Notes under the pieces: generated by a model
Databases searched by the model: none
The model's input: the letters and a program-made list of their open reading frames with translations, nothing else
What the model was told of the DNA's origin: nothing
Part shown: positions 7,311-16,281 of the stretch, piece after piece
Layout: each line of letters begins with the position of its first letter
How positions within the stretch are numbered: the stretch's first letter is position 1
DNA from: Pseudomonas sp. ANT_J12
GTDB lineage: Bacteria; Pseudomonadota; Gammaproteobacteria; Pseudomonadales; Pseudomonadaceae
DNA: 64,000 nucleotides
Assembly (NCBI RefSeq): GCF_008370045.1
Contig: NZ_VOBN01000012.1
Span: 120,439 to 184,438 of the forward strand
Reading direction: 5' to 3'
Made by a program: the position numbers and the translations under genes

Positions 7311-9011
7311 TCAGCCCACCTGATCCAGCGTCTGCCACTGCGTCGGAGCAACAAACCCCGCGACCCAATCCGGCACCTCGGCAGGCGGCATCGGCCGGGC
7401 AATGAAATAGCCCTGGGCCACTTCACAGCCGAGCTGCAACAACAGTAGACCATGCTCGATACTCTCCAGGCCCTCGGCAATCACCTGTCGGCCAAATGCC
7501 CGGGCCAGGCCGATCACTGCGGTGGTCAGGGCCAGGTCGTCACGGTCGTGAAGAATGTCGCGGACAAAGGATTTATCAATCTTGATGGTTTGCGTACGCA
7601 AGCGCTTGAGGTAGCTCAGGGACGAATAACCGGTGCCGAAATCCCCCAGCGAAAACTGCACCCCGAGCGCTTGGCAAGCCTGCAAACAGGCGCTGACATG
7701 CTGGATATTCTCGACAGCCACCGACTCAACGATTTCCAGATCCAGCAATTGCGGGGCGACCTGGGCATGCCGGGCGAGCACCTGCCTGAGCCGCTCGACG
7801 AAATCCGCCCGCTGGAAATGCCTTGCCGCAATATTAATGCTGATCGGCCAGCCCTGCCCCGCTTGCTGCCAACGGTGCAGTTGCGCCAGGACCTGATCCA
7901 TCACCCATTCACCAATGTCGATGATCAGGTCCGTCTCCTCCACCAGCGGCAGGAAATCCCGCGGCAGCACCAGGCCGTTTTGCGGATGCTCCCAGCGCAA
8001 CAGCGCCTCGAAACCGACGACCTCGCCACGACGCATGTTCACCTTGGGCTGAAAATGCAGGCGCAACTCGCCGGCGGCCAGGGCCTGCCGAACCCGCTCG
8101 ACCGTCTGGTGCGTGGCTTTGACTTCCTGATCGCGGGAGACATCGAACAGATGAAAACGGTTGCGCCCGCGCTGCTTGGCCACGTACATCGCCTGATCGG
8201 CATGGCGCAACAGGGTTTCGGCATCTTCGTTGTCGTAAGGAAACAGGGTGACGCCGATGCTGGCGAACACGTTGATGTCCTTGCCATGCAACGAGTACGG
8301 CGCGGAAATCGCACCCAGCACCCGATTCAGCGCCGCGCGTAACTCCGGTAGATCGCGCACGTAACGCAACACCAGAACGAACTCATCACCGGCCAGCCGC
8401 GCCACCACGTCCTCGCCGCGCACGATCGTGCGCAATCGCTTGGCCACTTCCACCAACAGCAGATCGCCGCTGGCGTGACCGTAGCCATCGTTGACCGCCT
8501 TGAAGCCATCAAGGTCGAGCATGCACACCGCCAGCGGGATGTTTTCCTGGCGCGAGAACTCCAGCGCCTGATCCAGCAGGTCCGAGAGGAATGCGCGATT
8601 GGGCAGGCCCGTGAGCACGTCATGCCCGACTCGCCATTGCAGGGAATGCAGCAGTTGGCGTTTTTCGCTGATGTCGAAGCGGATCGACAAGTAGCGGTCA
8701 ACTCGCCCGGTATCGTCATTGAGCACCGGCACCATGGTGCTCTCGACCCAGTACAGGCTGCCATCCTTGGCCCGATTGCAGATCTCGCCTTTCCAGACGC
8801 TGCCCAGGGCGATGGTGCGCCACAGGCCGGCGAAGAACTCGGCGGAGTGCAGGCCGGAATTCAGCAGCCGATGGTTCTGCCCGATCAGCTCCTCGCGGCT
8901 ATAGCCGGAGATGGTGCAGAACTGGTCATTGACGTACGTGATACGGCCGCTCAGATCCGTCTCGGAAAAGATGGCGGCGGCATCCACGGCCCTGCGGTAT
9001 TTCTCGTCCAT
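7311..9011 (-). CDS. PAS-GGDEF-EAL cyclic-di-GMP signalling protein
   Basis: A 566-residue cytosolic protein: PAS domain (about 10-115), GGDEF (about 125-290) and EAL (about 305-545). The GGDEF active loop reads AGDEF (207-211) and an RxxD inhibitory-site pattern, RGED, precedes it at 198-201. In the EAL part EALLR (335-339), Asn393, Glu426, Lys477, Glu513 and Gln533 are in place, but the DDFGTG motif reads GDFGTG, with Gly456 in the position of the first metal-binding Asp. It may therefore be a weak or dead phosphodiesterase. No transmembrane segment is seen. It is convergent with the solute-binding protein, three bases apart. Confidence 0.92.
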   Translation of the reverse strand: MDEKYRRAVDAAAIFSETDLSGRITYVNDQFCTISGYSREELIGQNHRLLNSGLHSAEFFAGLWRTIALGSVWKGEICNRAKDGSLYWVESTMVPVLNDDTGRVDRYLSIRFDISEKRQLLHSLQWRVGHDVLTGLPNRAFLSDLLDQALEFSRQENIPLAVCMLDLDGFKAVNDGYGHASGDLLLVEVAKRLRTIVRGEDVVARLAGDEFVLVLRYVRDLPELRAALNRVLGAISAPYSLHGKDINVFASIGVTLFPYDNEDAETLLRHADQAMYVAKQRGRNRFHLFDVSRDQEVKATHQTVERVRQALAAGELRLHFQPKVNMRRGEVVGFEALLRWEHPQNGLVLPRDFLPLVEETDLIIDIGEWVMDQVLAQLHRWQQAGQGWPISINIAARHFQRADFVERLRQVLARHAQVAPQLLDLEIVESVAVENIQHVSACLQACQALGVQFSLGDFGTGYSSLSYLKRLRTQTIKIDKSFVRDILHDRDDLALTTAVIGLARAFGRQVIAEGLESIEHGLLLLQLGCEVAQGYFIARPMPPAEVPDWVAGFVAPTQWQTLDQVG

Positions 9012-9428
9012 GAGGGGTGCTCGTTGTCGCTAGCGGTGGTACCGCTCGACCAGCGCACAATGCCCGGAAGAGATGTTTTGAGACGGACTGCGCAGAGACA
9101 CGTAATCACTCCATGGACAGCAGTTGATGGCCCCGGGACAGCAGAAGATCAACTAGGCTAAAAGACCTCGGACAAGCTGGAAACAGCGACCCAGGTAACG
9201 TTTTGCAGGGCATCCGAGCCACGCTTGGCTTCTGCGCACAGCCGACATTGGAACGCAATGCAGGCTGTTCCCTATCGCCTCAACTTCTGAAAGCAGGTCA
9301 CCAAATGCCCCCTTTGAGCGGCGATTCTACGAAATACATCACATTTTGCAAAGCAAGGTGATGGATCATGCAGTTGTCTAATGCAAAAATCTATCGTTAA
9401 GTTCTTGATTCTAAATGGGAATTGAGCG
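9012..9428. other. 417-base intergenic region between divergent genes
   Basis: This region separates the PAS-GGDEF-EAL gene from the XRE regulator. It holds a perfect 6-base-arm inverted repeat AGCGGT-GGT-ACCGCT at 9032-9046, 21 bases upstream of the leftward start. The last 120 bases before the XRE gene are clearly richer in A and T than the surroundings. I see no convincing small gene, RNA or REP element in it. Confidence 0.6.
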
Positions 9429-9743
9429 ATGCAAATTTCAAGTTTGGGTCCAGCCATCCGACGCTATCGCAAGGTCGCGGGGCTTACTCAGGCTGAACTC
9501 GGCGAAAAAACCGGTTTTGACCCCAAAACCATCAGCCGCTTCGAAACCGGCACCTATACCCCCAGCGTGGAAGCATTGTTCCTGCTTGCCGATGTGCTGG
9601 GTGTGAAGCTGAAAGCGTTTTTCGCAGATTTAGGCGATGAAGACGAACAGCGGGCGTACCTGTTCAGCGTCATACATAAAGCCACCCCGAAGGATCTGGG
9701 AAAGCTGATCGCAGCGGTTGACCAGGCCTTGTCCAAGCCTTAG
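9429..9743 (+). CDS. XRE-family helix-turn-helix transcriptional regulator
   Basis: A 104-residue protein. The N-terminal 60 residues are a Cro/CI-type HTH: LGPAIRRYRKVAGLTQAEL, then GFDPKTISRFETGTYTPSVE, which is the recognition helix and its cap. The C-terminal part (KATPKDLGKLIAAVDQAL) is a short helical tail, with no toxin-like or ligand domain. No antitoxin-type partner gene adjoins it. The AT-rich upstream region and lack of operon partners leave its target unknown; autoregulation is common for this class but is inference here. Confidence 0.85.
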   Translation: MQISSLGPAIRRYRKVAGLTQAELGEKTGFDPKTISRFETGTYTPSVEALFLLADVLGVKLKAFFADLGDEDEQRAYLFSVIHKATPKDLGKLIAAVDQALSKP

Positions 9744-9755
9744 TGCCAGTAATAG

Positions 9756-9795
9756 AAAAGGCAGGTATGTCGATAACGACAGACCTGCCTTTTGC
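9756..9795 (+). terminator. Intrinsic terminator after the XRE gene
   Basis: AAAAGGCAGGT, a 16-base loop, then ACCTGCCTTTT. It starts 12 bases after the XRE stop. Confidence 0.85.
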
Positions 9796-9890
9796 TTATC
9801 CAGACATCAGGATTCGTCTCGAATAGCGTGCGCCAATAATGGCCATCCGATATCCTTGCGCGAAATTAATTCAAAATGTAAGGGACTACG

Positions 9891-10799
9891 ATGAAACACC
9901 TCCGCCCATTCCTGATGGCCGCACTGCTGTGCGCACTGCACAACCCCGCACAAGCGGCCAAAGCTGCCCAGCCAGCCCCCGTCGAAGCGCCACAGGTCGA
10001 ACAAACCCCCGCACAGTTTCTCGCCACCCTGAAGCAGCAGCACGGCACCATCACCCTGCCCTCCGGCATCGCCACGATGAAACTCAACGACGAGTTTTAC
10101 TACCTCGATCCGAAAGACACCGAGCGCTTGCTGACTGAAGGCTGGGGCAACCCGCCCGGCCACAAGACGTTGGGCATGATCATTCCAAAAGCCGTTAACC
10201 CACTGACCGCCAGCGGCTGGGGTGTGATCGTCAGCTACAAGGACGACGGGCATATTTCCGACGAAGACGCGGCCAAAATCGACTACGCCGACCTGCTCAA
10301 GCAAATGCAGGAAGAAGACGAGGAAGACAACAAGGAGCGCCAGAAACAAGGCTATGCCGGGCTGCACCTGTTGGGCTGGGCCGAGCAACCGCATTACGAC
10401 GAAGCCAGCCACAAAATGTACTGGGCCCGGGAACTGAAAGCTGACGACGCCGAGGACAGCACGCTGAACTACAGCATTCGGGTGCTGGGCCGCAAAGGCG
10501 TCCTGGAATTGAACGCGGTCGCTGCCATGGCGGACCTGCCGATGATCAAGCAGGAATTGCCGAAAGTCATCGCTTTCACCAACTTCACCGATGGCAACCT
10601 CTACACCGACTACAGCCCTGGCACCGACAAACTGGCCTCTTATGGCCTGGCGGCACTGGTGGGTGGCGGCCTGGCGGCCAAGGCCGGGTTGTTTGCCAAG
10701 ATCGGCATCTTCCTGCTGGCGGCGAAAAAGTTTGTGATCGTAGGTTTGGTGGTGATCGCTGGCTTTGTGCGCAAGCTGTTCAGTCGCAACAAAGCTTAA
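9891..10799 (+). CDS. DUF2167 membrane protein
   Basis: A 302-residue exported protein of unknown function. It has a signal peptide (MKHLRPFLMAALLCALHNPAQA), a DUF2167 body (GWGNPPGHKTLGMIIPKAVN, about 84-103; GWGVIVSYKDDGHISDEDA, about 108-126; HLLGWAEQPHYD, about 157-168) and one or two C-terminal hydrophobic segments (about 250-295) ending in a basic tail (RKLFSRNKA). It is therefore probably an inner-membrane protein with a large periplasmic part. Start ATG at 9891 has AAGGGA upstream. No operon partner. Confidence 0.85.
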   Translation: MKHLRPFLMAALLCALHNPAQAAKAAQPAPVEAPQVEQTPAQFLATLKQQHGTITLPSGIATMKLNDEFYYLDPKDTERLLTEGWGNPPGHKTLGMIIPKAVNPLTASGWGVIVSYKDDGHISDEDAAKIDYADLLKQMQEEDEEDNKERQKQGYAGLHLLGWAEQPHYDEASHKMYWARELKADDAEDSTLNYSIRVLGRKGVLELNAVAAMADLPMIKQELPKVIAFTNFTDGNLYTDYSPGTDKLASYGLAALVGGGLAAKAGLFAKIGIFLLAAKKFVIVGLVVIAGFVRKLFSRNKA

Positions 10800-10979
10800 A
10801 GCTATTGTCCTTCTGGGCTGCCGGGTGACGCCGGCAGCGCGGGATGCACAAACGACAGGCATGACAAAACCGCTACAGGACAGCGCAGCAGACGATCAGC
10901 AACAAAAGGATTTGAACAAGAGGTGTATCGAAGGGTATTGCGCGCGCCAGCCTCGAATCGGAGGACTTGGCGTTATGGA

Positions 10980-11089
10980 GGCAACCCCACCAGCCACACC
11001 CCGGCACACAATGTTCCCGCTGTGGCTGCTTCCTTCCGGATCTGACCAGGTTCACGGGTAATCGTTGCGGGGGGACCGATGGAGTCACC
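10980..11089 (-). ncRNA. ffs: 4.5S signal recognition particle RNA
   Basis: The minus strand carries the SRP RNA apex: CAGATCCGGAAGGAAGCAGC, with the conserved GGAA tetraloop and asymmetric loop. The two ends, GGTGACTCCATCGGTC (5') and GGCTGGTGGGGTTGCC (3'), pair over 16 bases including G-U pairs, giving the long rod. This RNA binds Ffh and targets nascent membrane proteins to FtsY. Ends are set by the pairing and may be off by a few bases. It lies in a gap between a DUF2167 gene and a metallopeptidase gene. Confidence 0.95.
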
Positions 11090-11122
11090 ATAACGACATT
11101 CACCTTGACGGCGAACGGCGCC

Positions 11123-11150
11123 ATTGTACCTATCTGAGACGAAGTTACAA
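11123..11150 (-). promoter_or_regulatory. Sigma-70 type promoter of ffs
   Basis: On the minus strand, TTGTAA (11145-11150), a 16-base spacer and TACAAT (11123-11128). Transcription would start near 11116, giving a leader of about 27 bases that would be trimmed, as known for E. coli 4.5S RNA. Confidence 0.65.
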
Positions 11151-11204
11151 CCGTTCACATGGATTAAAAAATATGAGTCGGTTCAAGGACATGCGGTGCG
11201 CCCG

Positions 11205-11268
11205 AAAAGATCGCAGCCTGCGGACCTACACGGATCCATGCAGGAGCTGCCGCAGGCTGCGATCTTTT
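11205..11268. repeat. Long inverted repeat, 'AAAAGATCGCAGCCTGCGG' type
   Basis: 19-base perfect arms (AAAAGATCGCAGCCTGCGG and its complement) around 26 bases that include a partial GGATCC palindrome. It sits between the ffs promoter and the metallopeptidase stop, so it may end the leftward operon. A related copy overlaps the end of cobA at 50462-50540. Confidence 0.8.
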
Positions 11269-11272
11269 GATC

Positions 11273-12436
11273 TTATTGCACCAACACCTCATCCGCCTTG
11301 CCGCCCTCCTCCTGGATCACCAGGTGGATAAAGTGCAGTTTGGCGATCACCGCTGGCGGCAGGACGAACGGATAAAAATCCGGCTGCCCCATGCTGCGCG
11401 ATAACTCATTAAGCATGCCGGCCAGTTCGATCCACGCATTGACGAACGACAGGAACGCCGCGCCACCGGGATGCTGCGGGTCGTAGAGGGTGCTGGAGGG
11501 AAATGGCTGGTAATCGAAGTCCATCTCCCGGGCGCTCATGCCAAAGCCCAGGGCGGTGTCCACGGCGTCCATCATGTGCAGGTAATGCGCCCAGGTTTCA
11601 GCCCAGTCTTCCCAGGGGTGCATGGTCGCGTAAGCGCTGACAGCATGTTGCTGCCAGTCCAGCGGCGCACCTTGTTGGTAGTGGCGCTCAAGCGCATCGG
11701 CATAGCTGGCGCATTCATCGCCGAACAAGCCACGAAACGGTTCCAGCCAATGACTGTTGGCGATCAACCGATCCCAATAGTAGTGCCCGACTTCGTGACG
11801 AAAGTGCCCGAGCAGCGTGCGATACGGTTCGTGCATCTGCACCCGCACCTGCTCGCGGTGAGCATCGTCGGCTTCCTTGATGTCCAGAGTGATTAGGCCA
11901 TTGGCGTGGCCGGTGGTTGGCGGTTTGCCGTCGAGGTCGACGCCGATGAAATCGAAGGCCAGGCCGGTTTCTTCGTCCACGGTTTTCGGGATCACCTGCA
12001 AACCGAGGCTGACCAGTTGCGCGACCAAGCGGCGCTTGGCCGTCTCGACCTTGCGCCAGCGTTCAGGGTTTTCGGGGATCGATAGATCGGGGATGGTGTG
12101 GTTCAGGCTGCACGCGATGCACAACGCATCGTGATCGTTGGCCGACAGCAGCCAGTTGCAGGCGGCCGGGGAATCCAGATTGGCGCAGCGGCGAAACACA
12201 CCCGCCTCGGGATCGGCGTCCAGCAGCCAGGTATCCGCTTGCGGGCCGGGTTGCAGCGACGACAAGCGACTCTGCTCCGGCTGATAGCCCAGCGCCGCCG
12301 AGCAGGCCAGGCACTGGCTGTTGCGAAAGAACAGCGACTGCCCGCAGCGACACTGCCAGACCTTGCTGTTGCGCGAGCTCTCGCCGATGAAGGGCGCGGC
12401 GATGCGGGAACTGAGCTGTTCGAAGAAACGGTACAT
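11273..12436 (-). CDS. Zinc-ribbon putative zinc metallopeptidase
   Basis: A 387-residue protein. The N-terminus has a zinc ribbon (CRCGQSLFFRNSQCLAC, about 29-45) and a second Cys group (CIACSLNH, about 107-114). The catalytic part carries HEVGH (in GHFRHEVGHYYWDRL), the HExxH motif of a metallopeptidase, with a downstream acidic region (DECASYADALE). This matches a family annotated as putative zinc-binding metallopeptidase (a zinc-ribbon plus Peptidase_Mx arrangement) whose substrate is not known. No signal peptide. It lies downstream of ligA on the same strand, with a REP pair between. Confidence 0.82.
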   Translation of the reverse strand: MYRFFEQLSSRIAAPFIGESSRNSKVWQCRCGQSLFFRNSQCLACSAALGYQPEQSRLSSLQPGPQADTWLLDADPEAGVFRRCANLDSPAACNWLLSANDHDALCIACSLNHTIPDLSIPENPERWRKVETAKRRLVAQLVSLGLQVIPKTVDEETGLAFDFIGVDLDGKPPTTGHANGLITLDIKEADDAHREQVRVQMHEPYRTLLGHFRHEVGHYYWDRLIANSHWLEPFRGLFGDECASYADALERHYQQGAPLDWQQHAVSAYATMHPWEDWAETWAHYLHMMDAVDTALGFGMSAREMDFDYQPFPSSTLYDPQHPGGAAFLSFVNAWIELAGMLNELSRSMGQPDFYPFVLPPAVIAKLHFIHLVIQEEGGKADEVLVQ

Positions 12437-12514
12437 GGCGAACTCTCCCTGAGGGGTGCCAAGACTAGATCATTTCAGCTAGCCGATCGCTCCCATAATT
12501 GGGGGCAGAGGCTT

Positions 12515-12616
12515 ACCTGTGGCGAAGGAGCTTTCCCCCGTTCGACTGCGCAGCAGGCGCCAGCATCGAGGGGACCGCTTCGCGCTCCAGCGGGAGCAAG
12601 CTCCCTCGCCACAGGT
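12515..12616. repeat. REP pair, 'TGTGGCGAGGGAGC' type (inverted)
   Basis: ACCTGTGGCGAAGGAGCTT at the left and AAGCTCCCTCGCCACAGGT at the right form imperfect inverted arms around a 60-base core. It lies in the 186-base gap between ligA and the metallopeptidase gene. Confidence 0.8.
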
Positions 12617-12622
12617 CCGGTG

Positions 12623-14980
12623 TCAGATTGGAATACCGTGCTTCTTCAAGAACTCGACAAACGCCTCTTCATCCAGCACCTTCAACCCCAACTCATTGGC
12701 CTTGGCCAACTTGGAACCCGCCCCCGGCCCCGCGACCACGCAATGGGTCTTGGCCGATACCGAACCCGCCACCTTGGCCCCCAGGCTTTCGAGCTTGTCC
12801 TTGGCCACATCGCGGCTCATCAGTTCAAGCGATCCGGTCAGCACCCAGGTTTGCCCGGCCAGCGGCAGGCCTTCGACGACTTTCTTCTCGCTCAGCCAGT
12901 GCATGCCGAAATCACGCAATTGCTTCTCGGCGGCTTGAGCAATCTGGCGATTTTCTGCGACCGCGAAAAACTCGCGAACCGAATTCGCCTGTTTCTCCGG
13001 TAATGCCTGACGCATGTCCAGCCAATCCGCTTCGAACACGCCTTCCAGCGAACCAAACTTGTCCGCCAGCTTCTGCGCCCCGCCCGGCCCGACCGACGGG
13101 ATGTGCAATTTGTCGAGGAACCCGCCGAGGGTGGTGCTCGCGGAGAACTCCGCGCCCAACTCGCCCTGATCCTGAATCTGCAGACCGTGCTTGAGCAGTT
13201 GCGCGATCACCTGCTGGTTGTGCGCATCTTCAAAGAAGCTGTGAATCTCATAAGCCACTTCCAGCCCGACATCCGGCAAGTACGTCAGCACTTGCGGCAA
13301 CGCCTGCTGAACCCGCTCCAGCGAGCCCAGAGAGCGCGCCAGCACCTTGGCCGTCTCTTCGCCGACATCAGGGATGCCGAGGGCGTAGATGAAGCGGGCC
13401 AGGCTCGGCTGCTTGCTGTCTTCGATGGCGCCGAGCAGTTTCTTGCTCGACAGCTCGGCGAAGCCTTCCAGGTCGACGATGTCTTCGAACTTCAGGGCAT
13501 ACAGATCGGCCGGTGAACTTACCAGGCCTTCGTCGACCAGTTGCTCGACGCTCTTGTCGCCCAGGCCTTCGATGTCCATGGCGCGACGGGACACGAAATG
13601 GATGATCGCTTGCTTGAGTTGTGCGCCGCAGGCCAGGCGACCGACGCAGCGATATACCGCGCCTTCGCTGACGGTCTCGCGGCCCTTGCTGCGCTTGACC
13701 AGTTGCGTGCGCTCGACATGGGAGCCGCACACCGGGCACTTTTCAGGAATCTGTACCGGCCGCGCATTCTCCGGACGGCGCTCAAGCACCACTTGCACCA
13801 CTTGCGGAATCACATCGCCGGCGCGGCGGATGATCACCGTATCGCCGATCATCAAGCCCAGACGTGCGACTTCATCCATGTTGTGCAACGTGGCATTGGC
13901 CACGGTCACGCCCGCGACCTTCACCGGTTTCAAGCGCGCCACTGGCGTAACGGCACCGGTGCGGCCGACCTGGAACTCCACGTCGAGCAACTCGGTGAGT
14001 TCTTCCATTGCCGGGAATTTGTGAGCAATCGCCCAACGCGGCTCGCGCGCGCGGAAACCCAGCTCACGTTGCGAGGCAATGCTGTTGACCTTGAACACCA
14101 CGCCATCGATTTCATAGCCCAGCGCATTACGGCGCTCGCCGATATCGCGGTAGTAATCCAGGCATTCATCGATGCCATGGGCCAGTTTCATTTCATGGCT
14201 GATCGGCATGCCCCAAACCTGCAGCTGCTTGAGATTGCCGATGTGGGTGTCGGCAATGTCAGCGGAAATCTGGCCGATGCCGTAGCAGCAGAATTCCAGC
14301 GGGCGGTTGGCGGTGATCTTCGAATCCAGCTGACGCAAGCTGCCGGCCGCGGCGTTGCGCGGGTTGGCGAAGGTCTTGCCGCCGACCTCCAGTTGCGTGG
14401 CGTTAAGCCGTTCGAAACCGGCCTTGGACATGAACACTTCGCCGCGCACTTCAAGGGTCGCCGGCCAGCCAGTGCCGTGCAGCTTGAGCGGGATGTTACG
14501 CACAGTGCGCACGTTGACGCTGATGTCTTCGCCGGTAGTACCGTCGCCGCGGGTGGCGCCGCGCACCAGCACGCCGTCCTGATACAACAGGCTGACCGCC
14601 AGGCCATCGAGCTTGGGTTCGCAGCTGTATTCCACCGCCGCGCCGCCACCGAACAGGTCACCGGCCGGCAGGTCCAGGCCTTCGGTCACCCGGCGATCGA
14701 ACTCGCGCATGTCGGTTTCTTCGAAGGCATTGCCGAGGCTGAGCATCGGCACCTCGTGGCGCACCTGGGTAAACGCCGACAGCGCCGCGCTGCCGACACG
14801 CTGGGTCGGCGAGTCGCTGGTGATCAGCTCGGGATTGGCGGCTTCGAGGGCTTTGAGCTCGTGGAACAATCGGTCGTATTCGGCGTCCGGAATGCTCGGC
14901 TCGTCCATCACGTGATAACGATAGTTGTGCTGATCCAGCTCAGCGCGCAGCTCTAGAATGCGGTTTTTGGCGGCGGTCAT
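12623..14980 (-). CDS. ligA: NAD-dependent DNA ligase LigA
   Basis: Seals DNA nicks using NAD+. The 785-residue protein has the adenylation domain with nucleophile Lys123 in EPKLDGLAVSL, RGATRGDGTTGED, an OB fold, a four-Cys zinc finger (CPVCGSHVE and CVGRLACGAQ) with a longer spacer than in E. coli, helix-hairpin-helix repeats and a C-terminal BRCT domain. Pseudomonas LigA proteins are longer than the 671-residue E. coli enzyme, so the length is normal. Start ATG at 14980 (MTAAKNRILELRAEL); an upstream start would add seven residues. It follows zipA across a REP pair. Confidence 0.97.
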   Translation of the reverse strand: MTAAKNRILELRAELDQHNYRYHVMDEPSIPDAEYDRLFHELKALEAANPELITSDSPTQRVGSAALSAFTQVRHEVPMLSLGNAFEETDMREFDRRVTEGLDLPAGDLFGGGAAVEYSCEPKLDGLAVSLLYQDGVLVRGATRGDGTTGEDISVNVRTVRNIPLKLHGTGWPATLEVRGEVFMSKAGFERLNATQLEVGGKTFANPRNAAAGSLRQLDSKITANRPLEFCCYGIGQISADIADTHIGNLKQLQVWGMPISHEMKLAHGIDECLDYYRDIGERRNALGYEIDGVVFKVNSIASQRELGFRAREPRWAIAHKFPAMEELTELLDVEFQVGRTGAVTPVARLKPVKVAGVTVANATLHNMDEVARLGLMIGDTVIIRRAGDVIPQVVQVVLERRPENARPVQIPEKCPVCGSHVERTQLVKRSKGRETVSEGAVYRCVGRLACGAQLKQAIIHFVSRRAMDIEGLGDKSVEQLVDEGLVSSPADLYALKFEDIVDLEGFAELSSKKLLGAIEDSKQPSLARFIYALGIPDVGEETAKVLARSLGSLERVQQALPQVLTYLPDVGLEVAYEIHSFFEDAHNQQVIAQLLKHGLQIQDQGELGAEFSASTTLGGFLDKLHIPSVGPGGAQKLADKFGSLEGVFEADWLDMRQALPEKQANSVREFFAVAENRQIAQAAEKQLRDFGMHWLSEKKVVEGLPLAGQTWVLTGSLELMSRDVAKDKLESLGAKVAGSVSAKTHCVVAGPGAGSKLAKANELGLKVLDEEAFVEFLKKHGIPI

Positions 14981-15057
14981 GGGTGTTCTCTCATAAAGCA
15001 AAAGAACAGCCGAGGCTGCTCAATCTTCTAAATACAGTAGCTTAAAGCTATGGACAC

Positions 15058-15178
15058 TGTGGCGAGGGAGCTTGCTCCCGCTCGGCTGCGAAGCAGCCGT
15101 AAATCCTGCACCGCTGCAACGCGTCGGATGGTTTTGGGGCTGCTTCGCAGCCCAGCGGGAGCAAGCTCCCTCGCCACA
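15058..15178. repeat. REP pair, 'TGTGGCGAGGGAGCTTGCTCCCGC' type
   Basis: Near-perfect inverted copies of TGTGGCGAGGGAGCTTGCTC flank a core with a second inverted pair (GGCTGCGAAGCAGCC near 15089 and GGGCTGCTTCGCAGCCC near 15138). It fills the gap between the zipA stop and the ligA start. Confidence 0.88.
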
Positions 15179-15200
15179 AAATGTGTTCCACCCTTCCGGT

Positions 15201-16055
15201 TTAGCGTTTTTGGGTCAATGCGCGACGTTCGAACTCGACGATGCGCTGACGGTAATGCTCGATGGTCTGGGCAGTCAGCACGCTGCGCTGATCGTCTTTC
15301 AGTTCGCCGTTCAGCTCCTGGGACAGCTTGCGTGCCGCGGCCACCATCACGTCGAAGGCTTGCTTCGGATGGCGCGGGCCTGGCAGTCCGAGGAAGAAGC
15401 TCACCGCCGGGGTGCTGAAATGGTCGATGTCGTCCAGATCAAAAATGCCCGGCTTGACCGCATTGGCCATGGAGAACAGCACTTCGCCGTTGCCGGCCAT
15501 GCTTTCGTGGCGATGGAAAATATCCATCTCGCCGAAACGCAGGCCGCTTTCCAGGATGTTCTGCAACAGCGCCGGGCCCTTGAAGCCGGCAGCGTCGCGG
15601 CAGATCACGCTGATCACCAGCACTTCTTCGGCTTGCGGTTGTTCCTTGTCACTGACCGAAGGCGAGGACTTGGTGTCATCCGGGAAGTCGTCGTCACGGC
15701 TGCTGAAGCTCGGGCCGCCGTCCAGGTCCAGGCTCAGGTTCATGTCGCCCTGGGACGGTTCGTTATGGCCACGCTTGCCGCGCTTGGAACCCGACTCACG
15801 GGGCTCCCGGGCCGGCATGCTCACCGACGGCAGATCGTGCTCGTCCAGTTGCGGCTCTTTATGGGTATCCAGCACCCGAGGCGGGCCCAACAGCTCGGCG
15901 CTGGTGTCCTCGTCCGGCAGGTTGGACAGACTTCGGTCAAGACGGAATTTAAGTTTTCCCTTGCCGCCGCGCATGCGACGCCAGCCATCGAAAAGAATAC
16001 CGGCAATGACAATAATGCCGATGACGATCAGCCACTCGCGCAGACCGATTTCCAT
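15201..16055 (-). CDS. zipA: Cell division protein ZipA
   Basis: Anchors FtsZ to the inner membrane early in division. The 284 residues show an N-terminal membrane anchor (REWLIVIGIIVIAGILFDGW, about 6-25), a basic stretch (RRMRGGKGKLKFR), a Pro/Ser/charged linker (to about 135) and the C-terminal FtsZ-binding domain (EVLVISVICRDAAGFKGPAL onwards). Length is usual for Pseudomonas. It is 226 bases downstream of smc, with a repeat-like hairpin region between, and upstream of ligA. Confidence 0.95.
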   Translation of the reverse strand: MEIGLREWLIVIGIIVIAGILFDGWRRMRGGKGKLKFRLDRSLSNLPDEDTSAELLGPPRVLDTHKEPQLDEHDLPSVSMPAREPRESGSKRGKRGHNEPSQGDMNLSLDLDGGPSFSSRDDDFPDDTKSSPSVSDKEQPQAEEVLVISVICRDAAGFKGPALLQNILESGLRFGEMDIFHRHESMAGNGEVLFSMANAVKPGIFDLDDIDHFSTPAVSFFLGLPGPRHPKQAFDVMVAAARKLSQELNGELKDDQRSVLTAQTIEHYRQRIVEFERRALTQKR

Positions 16056-16206
16056 GTAATCCCGTGCCTCTATAAAAAATGCTGAAAAATAAGGGGTTTA
16101 CACTGTGCAAACCGCTTTAAAACGTGGCGCCAACTCTATGTTCTGACAGGCGTTTTGCCCACGTATACGAAAAATTGACATTAAACTAGCACGACCAAAG
16201 CCTTCG

Positions 16207-16278
16207 CAGCTACAAGCTTTAAGCTCCAAGGGGCAAGCCGTGTCAACTTGCAGCTTAAAGCTTGCAACTTGCGGCTGG
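16207..16278. repeat. Imperfect inverted repeat after smc
   Basis: AGCTACAAGCTTTAAGCTCC at the left and TTGCAGCTTAAAGCTTGCAAC at the right are nested AGCTTTAAGCT-type palindromes. It lies just past the smc stop. It may serve as a transcript end between smc and zipA, but has no clear T-tract. Confidence 0.6.
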
Positions 16279-16281
16279 CCG

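Noticed and set aside
10800..10979. Possible gene or terminator downstream of ffs
   Set aside because: Only short frames and a CCTC/GAGG-type dyad without a T-tract are seen; not enough to call.
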